Shown here in pieces: positions 6,928 to 13,455 of a DNA stretch of 13,455 bases; the stretch's first letter is position 1; each line of letters begins with the position of its first letter. The notes under the pieces were generated by a model that was not told the origin of the DNA, ran no database searches, and worked only from the letters and a program-made list of their open reading frames with translations. Location of the stretch: positions 1 to 13,455 of the forward strand of contig JAEZIV010000317.1 in assembly GCA_023436515.1 (NCBI GenBank). The letters are read 5' to 3'. The position numbers and the translations under genes were made by a program. The stretch is from Bacillota bacterium. GTDB taxonomy: Bacteria; Bacillota; Clostridia; Acetivibrionales; DSM-1351.

Positions 6928-7449
6928 ATGCACATCAAAGTCAGAAATATTCTTTTATTAGGGCTGTTCATCGCCCTTGAGGTTATCTTAACCAGATTTT
7001 TTTCTATAGAAAATGCAATAGTAAGGATTTCCTTTGAGTTCATTCCCATAGCTATTTCAGCTGTTTTATTCGGGCCGGTAATGGCAGGGACAGGTGCAGC
7101 TGTTGCGGATGTTCTTGGAATGCTCCTATTCCCAAAAGGAGCCTACTTCCCGGGCTTCACCTTCAGTGCCTTTTTATCCGGAATCATTTATGGTGTATTT
7201 CTTTATAAAAAGAAGATAACTATTCCAAGAACCTTTATGGCAGTGTTGACGGTTATTTTAGTCTGCTCTTTGGTACTTAACACTATATGGCTGATAATAC
7301 TTACTCAAAACGGAGCATATGCCATACTGGCGGCAAGACTGATAAAATGTGCCGTATTCCTGCCAGTTCAAACTGTTTTGATTTATTTGGTATGGAAGAT
7401 AATCGGAAAGCATCTTGTAAAATATTTTGGTGAAGACTTAGTTTTATAA
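6928..7449 (+). CDS. folT: Folate ECF transporter substrate-binding subunit FolT
   Basis: The 173-residue membrane protein is the S component that binds folate and joins the shared energising module (EcfA, EcfA', EcfT), which is not encoded here. It has about six hydrophobic helices and the S-component features of the family: an Ala/Leu-rich first helix after the basic start, R-I-S-F-E-F-I-P-I-A (residues 33-42), L-F-G-P-V-x-A-G, A-D-V-L-G and G-A-Y-F-P-G-F-T-F-S-A-F-L-S-G (71-85). The Y-F-P-G-F-T stretch is characteristic of FolT. AGGAGGT at 6913-6919 gives a strong RBS eight bases before the ATG. The THF riboswitch in the leader independently supports the assignment and predicts repression when reduced folate is plentiful. 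No terminator follows, so some transcripts may continue into the next gene. Confidence 0.93.
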   Translation: MHIKVRNILLLGLFIALEVILTRFFSIENAIVRISFEFIPIAISAVLFGPVMAGTGAAVADVLGMLLFPKGAYFPGFTFSAFLSGIIYGVFLYKKKITIPRTFMAVLTVILVCSLVLNTIWLIILTQNGAYAILAARLIKCAVFLPVQTVLIYLVWKIIGKHLVKYFGEDLVL

Positions 7450-7465
7450 TTAAATAAATAAATAT

Positions 7466-7525
7466 CCCATTTTTAAGACATTTTGAAAGATTACAACGTA
7501 TATAAAAATATACATTTAAAATGGG
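7466..7525 (+). promoter_or_regulatory. Stem that could mask the RBS of the repeat lipoprotein gene
   Basis: CCCATTTTTAA (7466-7476) pairs with TTTAAAATGGG (7515-7525) at ten of eleven positions, across a 38-base loop. The right arm includes the GGG of the GGGAG Shine-Dalgarno (7523-7527) that serves the TTG start at 7537. AATAT (7461-7465) and ATATT (7533-7537) could extend it past a short bulge, reaching the start codon. No T run follows the stem, so it does not look like a terminator. Confidence 0.4.
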
Positions 7526-7536
7526 AGTTGAGATAT

Positions 7537-8475
7537 TTGAAAAAGAGATATTTTACAATAATTACATTATCACTCGTTTTTATGATGCTTGTAGCTGCTT
7601 CAGGCTGTGGGGTCAGAATTAACGGAAAAGAGTATGAATTTTTTAATTCGGGCAGTACAAAAAAGGAACACAGTGACATCTTCAATGCAGTGGGGCCTCA
7701 GACTACCGAGCGTCAGGAAATAACTCAAGATGGATTGAAGGGTGATGAGCTTGTGGTTTCTACCGGGGCAGGAAATATTGATATTAAAGAGGGCGGTTCA
7801 TCTGAAATAGTTGTCATAGCAGACAAAAAAGTAAGAGGCGCTTCGGAGGAAACTAAGAAAAAAATTCTTGAAAACATGATAATATCTGTTGAAGACAAGA
7901 GCGGCAAAGTTGAACTGGCAGTCAAAACCAGCGAGGGTAAGAGCTTCTGGGATTGGCAGAAGGATAATTATAAAACATATCAGGTAACCATCAACTATGA
8001 CATAGAATTACCTGATAGCATAAAGGAAGTAAATCTTTCAACAGGTGCCGGTAATATTTTAGTTGAGGGGAAGGCTGAAAAGGTTGAAGCAAGTACAGGT
8101 GCCGGAAATGTTGATATAAACTCCATGATGGCTAGGTTCAAAATAAGCACAGGTGCCGGTAATATAACCATAAAGGATTCTTCAGCAAAGGAAGATTGCG
8201 AGCTTAACACAGGTGCCGGAAATGTTGATTTTATTGGTGATGTAATCGAGGTCGATAATTTCAAGGCATCTACAGGTATGGGGAATGTGGACTTCAGAGT
8301 GCCTGCTGATTCCAAGATGACTCTTGACGCTTCTACTGGACTGGGCAACTTGAGTGGTAGCTTTATTACTATATCAAAAGATAGTAAATCTCATTTCAAA
8401 GGTGATATAAATGGTGGAGGTTCGGACATAATACTTAGTACGGGAGTAGGTAATATAACTGCCGACGAGAACTAA
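7537..8475 (+). CDS. Lipoprotein with DUF4097-type S-T-G-x-G-N beta-strand repeats
   Basis: The 312-residue lipoprotein has a signal peptide beginning K-K-R-Y and a lipobox A-S-G-C with the acylated cysteine at residue 24. Eight copies of (S/N)-T-G-x-G-N occur at residues 75, 168, 186, 204, 224, 245, 266 and 301, mostly 18-21 apart. They are each followed by a short beta strand (V-D-I, I-T-I, V-D-F), as in the right-handed beta-helix-like DUF4097 family. The function of that family is unsettled; it often accompanies membrane-stress or transporter genes. The TTG at 7537 is preferred over an upstream in-frame TTG at 7483. It has GGGAG nine bases before it and puts the signal peptide at the very N-terminus; the longer form would add 18 non-signal residues. 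It lies 87 bases after folT and ends at a strong terminator, so it may be co-transcribed with folT. Confidence 0.87.
   Translation: MKKRYFTIITLSLVFMMLVAASGCGVRINGKEYEFFNSGSTKKEHSDIFNAVGPQTTERQEITQDGLKGDELVVSTGAGNIDIKEGGSSEIVVIADKKVRGASEETKKKILENMIISVEDKSGKVELAVKTSEGKSFWDWQKDNYKTYQVTINYDIELPDSIKEVNLSTGAGNILVEGKAEKVEASTGAGNVDINSMMARFKISTGAGNITIKDSSAKEDCELNTGAGNVDFIGDVIEVDNFKASTGMGNVDFRVPADSKMTLDASTGLGNLSGSFITISKDSKSHFKGDINGGGSDIILSTGVGNITADEN
7759..8454 (+). repeat. Eight degenerate copies of an ACAGGTGCCGGNAAT motif
   Basis: The S-T-G-A-G-N codons are nearly identical in DNA in the central four copies (around 8041, 8095, 8149 and 8209: ACAGGTGCCGG then T/AAAT). They are more diverged in the first copy (about 7759) and the last three (about 8269, 8332 and 8437). 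This pattern points to recent tandem duplication in the middle of the gene. Confidence 0.7.
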
Positions 8476-8481
8476 TACAAT

Positions 8482-8520
8482 AAAGGGATTAAGCATCGAA
8501 ATGTAGCTTAATCCCTTTTT
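8482..8520 (+). terminator. Strong terminator, probably bidirectional, between convergent genes
   Basis: A perfect 13-pair stem is formed by AAAGGGATTAAGC (8482-8494) and GCTTAATCCCTTT (8506-8518), with an 11-base loop and five T (8516-8520). On the other strand the stem is followed by TTTATTG, so it can also stop the minus-strand gene that ends at 8569. Confidence 0.92.
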
Positions 8521-8568
8521 ATATCCTGCTATTTTTAGTAAGAAGTACTAGATAGTAAAACCAGTTAC

Positions 8569-9177
8569 TTACAATACAGCTTTTAAAGACTCCCACAAAA
8601 TATCGCAAAGCTCACAGGAGTTATCATTTTCATTGCTATAGCTGTTTGTGGTAAAGTCGCTTTTGCCCATTTCAATAAAATGTTCGTGGGTTGCGGCGGA
8701 TAAGTAAAAGTCATTATTACCAAAATTCTTTCTCTCAAGAATATCAATCATCTGACCAATATCCAGCAAGGGCAAACAGTCCTTCTTGTTATAAGATTCT
8801 GGCCGTTGAAACTCAAAAGAGAAATCCTCATCAAAATCAAAATCCACTTCATCTGCTAAATCTGCATTTTCAGCTTCTGTGGTATTGGCGGGACCAGCTG
8901 CGTCCTCTGAAACGCCATCTGAGTAAGCGTCTTCCTCGGCAGATTTAAATGTCTCGTCGGGCTTAAATTTTAAATCATAAAGGAGCATATCAGGATGTTT
9001 TAATAATTTTATACCACCAATAGCATAAACAATCTGTTCATATCTGTCTTCAGCAGCATCCACACATACTGTTGCAACCGCTGTATCGTAAATATGGGGG
9101 ATCCAAAGATCGCAAAGATTCTGCTTCTGTTCGAGAGTCAATTCCTCTAAATCCTTACGGGTAATTCTTAATTTCAT
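8569..9177 (-). CDS. Acidic protein of unknown function
   Basis: I do not recognise this 202-residue protein as a named family. It has three parts. An N-terminal region (1-75) holds I-T-R-K-D-L-E-E-L-T-L-E-Q-K then L-W-I-P, followed by a predicted strand and helix. A central, very acidic low-complexity linker (about 76-128) contains D-F-D-F-D-E-D-F. A C-terminal part (about 132-202) holds D-C-L-P-L-L-D-I-G-Q-M-I-D-I-L-E and ends in C-E-L-C-D-I-L-W-E-S-L. It has no signal peptide or membrane helix and should be cytosolic. The C-x-x-C at 188-191 is too isolated to call a zinc site. A strong RBS (GGAGG, seven bases from the ATG, reading the minus strand) and a good promoter show it is real. It diverges from the topoisomerase operon. 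Confidence 0.8.
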   Translation of the reverse strand: MKLRITRKDLEELTLEQKQNLCDLWIPHIYDTAVATVCVDAAEDRYEQIVYAIGGIKLLKHPDMLLYDLKFKPDETFKSAEEDAYSDGVSEDAAGPANTTEAENADLADEVDFDFDEDFSFEFQRPESYNKKDCLPLLDIGQMIDILERKNFGNNDFYLSAATHEHFIEMGKSDFTTNSYSNENDNSCELCDILWESLKAVL

Positions 9178-9209
9178 AGGTTATCCTCCGGCTCGTAATA
9201 ATAATTTTT

Positions 9210-9238
9210 ATTATAATATAACTTACCGGGATTGTCAT
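9210..9238 (-). promoter_or_regulatory. Minus-strand promoter of the acidic protein gene
   Basis: Reading the minus strand, -35 ATGACA (9238-9233), a 17-base spacer and a perfect -10 TATAAT (9215-9210) predict a start near 9203 and a leader of about 25 bases. The -35 lies inside the left arm of the inverted repeat at 9233-9257. Confidence 0.75.
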
Positions 9239-9257
9239 ACTTTTTCCTGCTATGACA
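9233..9257. promoter_or_regulatory. Inverted repeat TGTCATA-N11-TATGACA, candidate operator
   Basis: Two perfect 7-bp arms (9233-9239 and 9251-9257) are separated by 11 bases, giving 18 bases between arm centres, about 1.7 helical turns. The left arm covers the -35 of the minus-strand promoter. The repeat lies about 40 bases upstream of the plus-strand -35. There is no T run, so it is not a terminator. A dimeric regulator site is the simplest reading, but no regulator gene is visible in the window. Confidence 0.45.
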
Positions 9258-9297
9258 GCAATATATAGGCAAATAGCTCTCATAAAAGCAAAATAGC

Positions 9298-9325
9298 TTG
9301 ACAGAGAACACTAGTTTGATAAATA
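9298..9325 (+). promoter_or_regulatory. Promoter of the topoisomerase operon
   Basis: A perfect -35 TTGACA (9298-9303), a 16-base spacer and -10 TAAATA (9320-9325) predict a transcript starting near 9332, about 30 bases before the ATG. An 18-base spacer to AATAAT is an alternative. The -35 is strong and the -10 weaker. Confidence 0.65.
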
Positions 9326-9361
9326 ATGTTTAGGTAACAACAATAAACGGAGGAGTTACTA

Positions 9362-11344
9362 ATGACAAAAGATACCAGAAAGACTCAATATGGAAATGAG
9401 AGTATATCATCCCTAAAGGGTGCAGACAGAGTAAGGCTGCGTCCGGGCGTTATATTTGGATCTGATGGTCTGGATGGTTGTCAGCATTCTTTCTTTGAAA
9501 TCCTGTCCAATTCAATTGATGAAGCTCGCGAAGGCCATGGCAATGTTATAGAGGTAACCAGGTTTACTGATCATTCTATAATGATACAGGATTGGGGAAG
9601 AGGACTTCCTGTGGATTATAATAACAAGGAAGAGCGCTATAACTGGGAGCTAGTGTACTGTGAGCTATACGCCGGCGGAAAATATCAGAATAACTCCGGT
9701 GAAAATTATGAATACAGCCTTGGTTTAAACGGCCTTGGAGCCTGTGCAACACAGTACAGCTCCGAGTATTTTGATGTTACTGTTTTCAGAGATGGCCACA
9801 AGTATCAGCTCCACTTTGAGAAGGGCGAAAATGTTGGTGGATTGAGCAAGGAAAAATGTAAGTATGAACAAACCACTACTATACAAAAATGGAAGCCTGA
9901 CATACAGGTTTTTACTGATATAAATATACCACTGGAGTTTTTTCAGACAGTATTGAAGAAGCAGGCCGTGGTAAATGCAGGACTTCGCTTTATACTGAAG
10001 GATGAAGCGTCAGGTGAAACCTTTGTGTATTGCTACCAAGACGGTATTGTAGATTACATAAAGGAAATTAATAAGGAAAACGGTTTTACAGACATTCAAT
10101 TTTTTGAAACAGCCACAAGGGGACGTGACAGAGAAGATAAGCCGGAATATAAAGTAAAGATGCAGATTGCTTTATGCTTTAATAATCATACCAATCTACT
10201 GGAGTATTATCATAATTCGAGTTTTCTTGAGTATGGAGGTGCTCCTGACAAGGCTGTAAAGAGTGCTCTTGTATATGAAATAGACAAATGTATTAAGGCC
10301 AGAGGCAAATATACAAAGGATGAGGCAAAGATAACCTTTACTGATATTGAGGACAGCCTTATACTTGTTGTCAACTCATTCTCAACAGTCACAAGCTACG
10401 AAAACCAAACAAAGAAATCTATAACAAACAAGTTTATTCAGGAAGCCATGACGGATTTCCTCAAGCAGCAGCTTGAGATATATTTCATAGAAAATAAGGT
10501 TGAGAGCGATAAAATAATTGAACAGATTCTTGTTAACAAACGCAGTAGAGAAACTGCCGAGAAGACCAGAATTAACATAAAGAAAAAGCTGAGCGGAAGT
10601 ATTGATATCTCCAACAGGGTTAAAAAGTTTGTTGACTGCAGAACCAAGGATCTCAATAAAAGAGAGATATATATAGTGGAAGGTGATTCGGCTCTTGGTG
10701 CCTGCAAGCTGGGAAGGGATGCCGAGTTCCAGGCAATAATGCCTGTAAGAGGTAAAATACTTAACTGCTTGAAGGCAGAGTACGACAGTATATTTAAGAG
10801 TGAAATAATTGTTGACCTATTAAAGGTACTTGGTTGTGGGGTAGAGATAAAATCCAAGCACAATAAGGACCTTAACACCTTCGATATGGATAATCTCAGG
10901 TGGAACAAGGTAATAATCTGCACAGATGCAGATGTAGACGGCTTTCATATCAGAGCTATGATTCTTACTATGCTTTACAGATTAGTACCAACTCTTCTTA
11001 CGGAAGGGAAGGTGTTCATAGCAGAGTCACCACTATTTGAAATTACCTGTAAGGGTAAAAGCTACTTTGCATATTCTGAAAAGGAAAAGGCTAGTATATT
11101 GGCCAAGCTTGAAGGTAAGAAGTACACAATACAGCGTTCCAAGGGACTTGGTGAAAATGAACCCGACATGATGTGGCTTACTACCATGAATCCGGAGACC
11201 CGCAGGCTGATTAAGGTTATGCCGGCAGATGTGGAAGAAACTGCTCAGATGTTTGATGTTCTTTTGGGAGATAATTTACCGGGGAGAAAACTTTATATTG
11301 AGGAAAATGGGAACAAATATCTGGATTTGATCGATGTAAGTTAA
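9362..11344 (+). CDS. Type IIA topoisomerase B subunit (divergent GyrB/ParE type)
   Basis: This 660-residue ATPase subunit captures and passes DNA together with the A subunit encoded next. The GHKL ATPase domain (1-220) keeps the catalytic F-E-I-L-S-N (E46, N50) and the aspartate of D-W-G-R-G (D77). The transducer domain carries the Q-T-K lysine (K351). The Toprim domain has I-V-E-G-D-S (E440) and T-D-A-D-V-D (D522-D526). A GyrB/ParE C-terminal part follows, with Q-R-S-K-G-L-G-E and T-T-M-N-P-E-T-R. The length matches ordinary GyrB/ParE of Firmicutes, without the enterobacterial insert. Odd residues: the usual D-N-G-R-G is D-W-G-R-G (W78), G-L-H-G-V-G is G-L-N-G-L-G (N123), G-D-S-A-G-G is G-D-S-A-L-G, and A-Q-P-P-L is A-E-S-P-L. 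It is probably a second, ParE-like enzyme rather than the housekeeping gyrase. The RBS is GGAGGAG, six bases before the ATG. Confidence 0.9.
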   Translation: MTKDTRKTQYGNESISSLKGADRVRLRPGVIFGSDGLDGCQHSFFEILSNSIDEAREGHGNVIEVTRFTDHSIMIQDWGRGLPVDYNNKEERYNWELVYCELYAGGKYQNNSGENYEYSLGLNGLGACATQYSSEYFDVTVFRDGHKYQLHFEKGENVGGLSKEKCKYEQTTTIQKWKPDIQVFTDINIPLEFFQTVLKKQAVVNAGLRFILKDEASGETFVYCYQDGIVDYIKEINKENGFTDIQFFETATRGRDREDKPEYKVKMQIALCFNNHTNLLEYYHNSSFLEYGGAPDKAVKSALVYEIDKCIKARGKYTKDEAKITFTDIEDSLILVVNSFSTVTSYENQTKKSITNKFIQEAMTDFLKQQLEIYFIENKVESDKIIEQILVNKRSRETAEKTRINIKKKLSGSIDISNRVKKFVDCRTKDLNKREIYIVEGDSALGACKLGRDAEFQAIMPVRGKILNCLKAEYDSIFKSEIIVDLLKVLGCGVEIKSKHNKDLNTFDMDNLRWNKVIICTDADVDGFHIRAMILTMLYRLVPTLLTEGKVFIAESPLFEITCKGKSYFAYSEKEKASILAKLEGKKYTIQRSKGLGENEPDMMWLTTMNPETRRLIKVMPADVEETAQMFDVLLGDNLPGRKLYIEENGNKYLDLIDVS

Positions 11345-11402
11345 GCATTTATGTATTTACTCAGAGAAGCATTATATTGCAGTTTTTAAGACGGAGGAAA
11401 AA

Positions 11403-13455
11403 ATGAGTCACAAAAATCATGTTGAACAGGATATAGTATCAACATTAGAAACCAACTATATGCCATACGTCATGAGCGTTATTGTATCCAGAGCAATACC
11501 TGAAATCGACGGGTTTAAGCCATCACACAGGAAATTACTCTATACAATGTATAAAATGGGCCTTCTTACAGGAGCAAAGACCAAATCATCTAATATTGTG
11601 GGGCAGACCATGAAGCTCAATCCCCATGGAGATATGGCAATATATGAAACTATGGTAAGGCTTACAAGAGGCAATAATGCGCTGCTTCACCCTTTCGTTG
11701 ATTCCAAGGGTAACTTCGGGAAACAATATTCGAGAGATATGAAATTTGCTGCACCCCGTTATACCGAGGCAAAGCTTGATAAGCTATGTGAAGAAATATT
11801 CAAGGATATAGATAAAAATACTGTAGATTTTATTGATAATTATGATAGCACAACAAAGGAACCTGTACTTTTGCCAACCACATATCCCAACATACTTGTA
11901 AATGCCAATCAGGGTATTGCAGTCGGGATGGCCAGCAATATATGCAGCTTTAATCTTCAGGAGATATGTGAGGCTACCTCGGCCTTAATTGACAATCAGG
12001 AGGTTACGCTGGAGGATTATCTAAAGGCACCTGATTTTTCCTCGGGAGGACAGCTGATCTACTCTGAAAAGGAAATTAGGAGCATATATGAAAATGGAAA
12101 GGGAAGCTTTAAGGTTCGTGGCAAATATAAGTTTGATAAGGCCAACAGCTGCATAGAAATCCTGGAAATTCCGTATACAACCACCTCAGAAGCCATTATG
12201 GATCAGATAATTGACCTTATAAAGGCGGGTAAAATTAAAGAAATAACTGATGTCAGAGACGAAACAGACTTAAGCGGTCTTAAGCTTACACTTGATGTAA
12301 GAAAAAATACTGATCCTGATGCTTTGATGAATAAGCTTTTCAAGCTAACTCCATTACAGGACAGCTTCAACTGCAATTTCAATATTCTTATAAACGGAAG
12401 ACCTAGGGTTATGGGGGTAAGAACCATTCTCAACGAATGGCTGACCTTTAGAATTGATTGTATCAAAAGACAAACTTTGTTTGACATAGATAAGAAGAGT
12501 GATAAGCTGCATTTGTTGATGGGTTTAAAGAAGATATTAATGGATATTGATAAGGCCATAGCAATAATTAGAGGTACCGAGCAGGAAGCCTTGGTAATAC
12601 CAAACTTGATGAATGGCTTTGAGATTGACGAGATTCAGGCAGATTTCATAGCTGAAATTAAACTCAGAAACCTTAATAAAGAATATATATTAAACAGAGT
12701 GAGCGAAATAGATGACCTGATAAGGGAGATCGCTGAGTTGAAGGAGCTTTACGGAAATGAAAGCAAGATCAAGAAGGTTATTCAGAAGCAGCTTAAGGAA
12801 ATAGCAAAAAAGTACGGACAGCCTAGACGGACTGAGATCATACATGAGGAGCATATTGAGGAAATCACTACAGAGCATCTGATAGAGGATTACAATCTGA
12901 AAATATTCCTTACAGATCATAACTATTTAAAGAAGATTGCATTGGTGTCCTTGAGGGCAAATCCTGAACATAAGCTAAAGGATGATGATTCAATTGTTCA
13001 GGAGATAGATACCCACAATAAGGCCGAGCTGCTTCTGTTCTCTAACAGGTGTAATGTGTACAAGACCAGAATTTACGACATACCTGACTGTAAAGCAAGC
13101 AGTCTTGGAGAATATCTGACAAATCTTCTGGGACTGGATAGTGATGAGAAAATAATATATGCAACTGCAACCGATAATTACGAAGGCTTTATGCTTTTCT
13201 TCTATGAAAACGGCAAGGCTTCGAAGATTGAGATGTCCAGCTATGCTACAAAAACAAACAGGAAAAAGCTTGCAAATGCATATTATGACGGCGTGCCTTT
13301 GGTCAGAATGATGTTCATTTCGGAGGATATTGAATTGGCTGCCACCAGCAGCATTAAAAAGCTTCTGGTATTCAATACCGAAGGTATCAATGCAAAAACA
13401 ACAAGAGCTTCTCAGGGCGTGCAGGTTCTGACCTCTAAAAAGGGAAGTATAATGA
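11403..13455 (+). CDS. Type IIA topoisomerase A subunit (divergent GyrA/ParC type), 3' end missing
   Basis: The frame is open from the ATG at 11403 (GGAGG five bases earlier) to the window end: 684 residues, still unfinished. The DNA-cleavage domain is clear: Y-V-M-S-V-I-V-S-R-A-I-P, D-G-F-K-P, N-P-H-G-D-M-A-I-Y-E (73-82), G-N-F-G-K, and A-P-R-Y-T-E-A with catalytic Tyr120 preceded by Arg119. The tower and coiled-coil region follow (G-I-A-V-G-M-A-S-N-I; V-R-T-I-L-N-E-W-L; Q-A-D-F-I-A-E-I-K-L near 412). A beta-pinwheel-type C-terminal domain starts after G-Q-P-R-R-T-E-I (about 472). The Q-R-R-G-G-K-G GyrA box is absent where the first blade should have it, so supercoiling by wrapping is unlikely and a ParC-like role is favoured. 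The gap to the B subunit is 58 bases with no terminator, so the two are one operon. Confidence 0.92.
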   Translation, partial: MSHKNHVEQDIVSTLETNYMPYVMSVIVSRAIPEIDGFKPSHRKLLYTMYKMGLLTGAKTKSSNIVGQTMKLNPHGDMAIYETMVRLTRGNNALLHPFVDSKGNFGKQYSRDMKFAAPRYTEAKLDKLCEEIFKDIDKNTVDFIDNYDSTTKEPVLLPTTYPNILVNANQGIAVGMASNICSFNLQEICEATSALIDNQEVTLEDYLKAPDFSSGGQLIYSEKEIRSIYENGKGSFKVRGKYKFDKANSCIEILEIPYTTTSEAIMDQIIDLIKAGKIKEITDVRDETDLSGLKLTLDVRKNTDPDALMNKLFKLTPLQDSFNCNFNILINGRPRVMGVRTILNEWLTFRIDCIKRQTLFDIDKKSDKLHLLMGLKKILMDIDKAIAIIRGTEQEALVIPNLMNGFEIDEIQADFIAEIKLRNLNKEYILNRVSEIDDLIREIAELKELYGNESKIKKVIQKQLKEIAKKYGQPRRTEIIHEEHIEEITTEHLIEDYNLKIFLTDHNYLKKIALVSLRANPEHKLKDDDSIVQEIDTHNKAELLLFSNRCNVYKTRIYDIPDCKASSLGEYLTNLLGLDSDEKIIYATATDNYEGFMLFFYENGKASKIEMSSYATKTNRKKLANAYYDGVPLVRMMFISEDIELAATSSIKKLLVFNTEGINAKTTRASQGVQVLTSKKGSIM

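Noticed and set aside
7995..8348. Minus-strand open frame of 117 codons with repeated P-A-P-V
   Set aside because: It is the antisense image of the S-T-G-x-G-N repeats; its periodicity comes from the real gene on the plus strand.
10438..10923. Minus-strand 161-codon frame inside the topoisomerase B gene, with a similar one at 12203-12559 in the A gene
   Set aside because: Both lie wholly opposite strongly conserved topoisomerase coding sequence, are Leu/Ser-rich in the way antisense frames usually are, and have no RBS.

Overview
The window looks like a chromosomal segment of a low-GC, Gram-positive anaerobe of the class Clostridia. A cellulolytic Ruminiclostridium-type species is my best guess. 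The reasons are AT-rich DNA, strong GGAGG ribosome binding sites, an S-layer-homology exported protein, lipoproteins, an ECF-type folate transporter behind a tetrahydrofolate riboswitch, and a B-then-A type IIA topoisomerase pair. The genus is inferred from overall impression, not from a search.

Layout. Bases 1-4878 hold four co-directional genes: the 3' part of a MacA/YknX-type membrane-fusion protein, its ABC ATPase, a MacB/FtsX-type permease, and a 652-residue SLH-domain exported protein. The first three are packed within 0-16 bases of each other and form one exporter. Bases 4984-5349 hold a 100-residue Thr/Pro/Gly-rich lipoprotein closed by a strong terminator. Bases 5402-6486 hold a promoter and a membrane-anchored SGNH-hydrolase-like protein. 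Bases 6507-7449 hold a promoter, a tetrahydrofolate (THF) riboswitch with an unusual tandem-repeat insertion, a plausible translation-control platform, and folT. Bases 7466-8520 hold a possible RBS-masking hairpin, a TTG-started lipoprotein with eight S-T-G-x-G-N repeats (DUF4097 type), and a strong terminator that also separates it from the converging gene. Bases 8569-9177 (minus) encode an acidic protein of unknown function. It diverges, across a 184-base region with two good promoters and an inverted repeat, from the 9362-13455 topoisomerase pair. The A subunit of that pair runs off the window end.

How the parts work together. The exporter genes probably form one energy-coupled efflux complex. 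folT is the substrate-binding membrane subunit of a folate importer and is controlled by folate through its leader RNA. The topoisomerase B and A subunits should form one heterotetramer. They are recognisably type IIA, but several residues that are nearly invariant in gyrase and topoisomerase IV differ (B: D-W-G-R-G and G-L-N-G-L-G; A: N-P-H-G-D-M and no GyrA box).

I found no CRISPR array, insertion sequence, tRNA, rRNA or phage module. No clearly new multi-gene system is visible. The most unusual items are the repeat-expanded THF riboswitch, the divergent topoisomerase pair with its divergently transcribed unknown partner and shared inverted repeat, and the RBS-masking stem ahead of the repeat lipoprotein.
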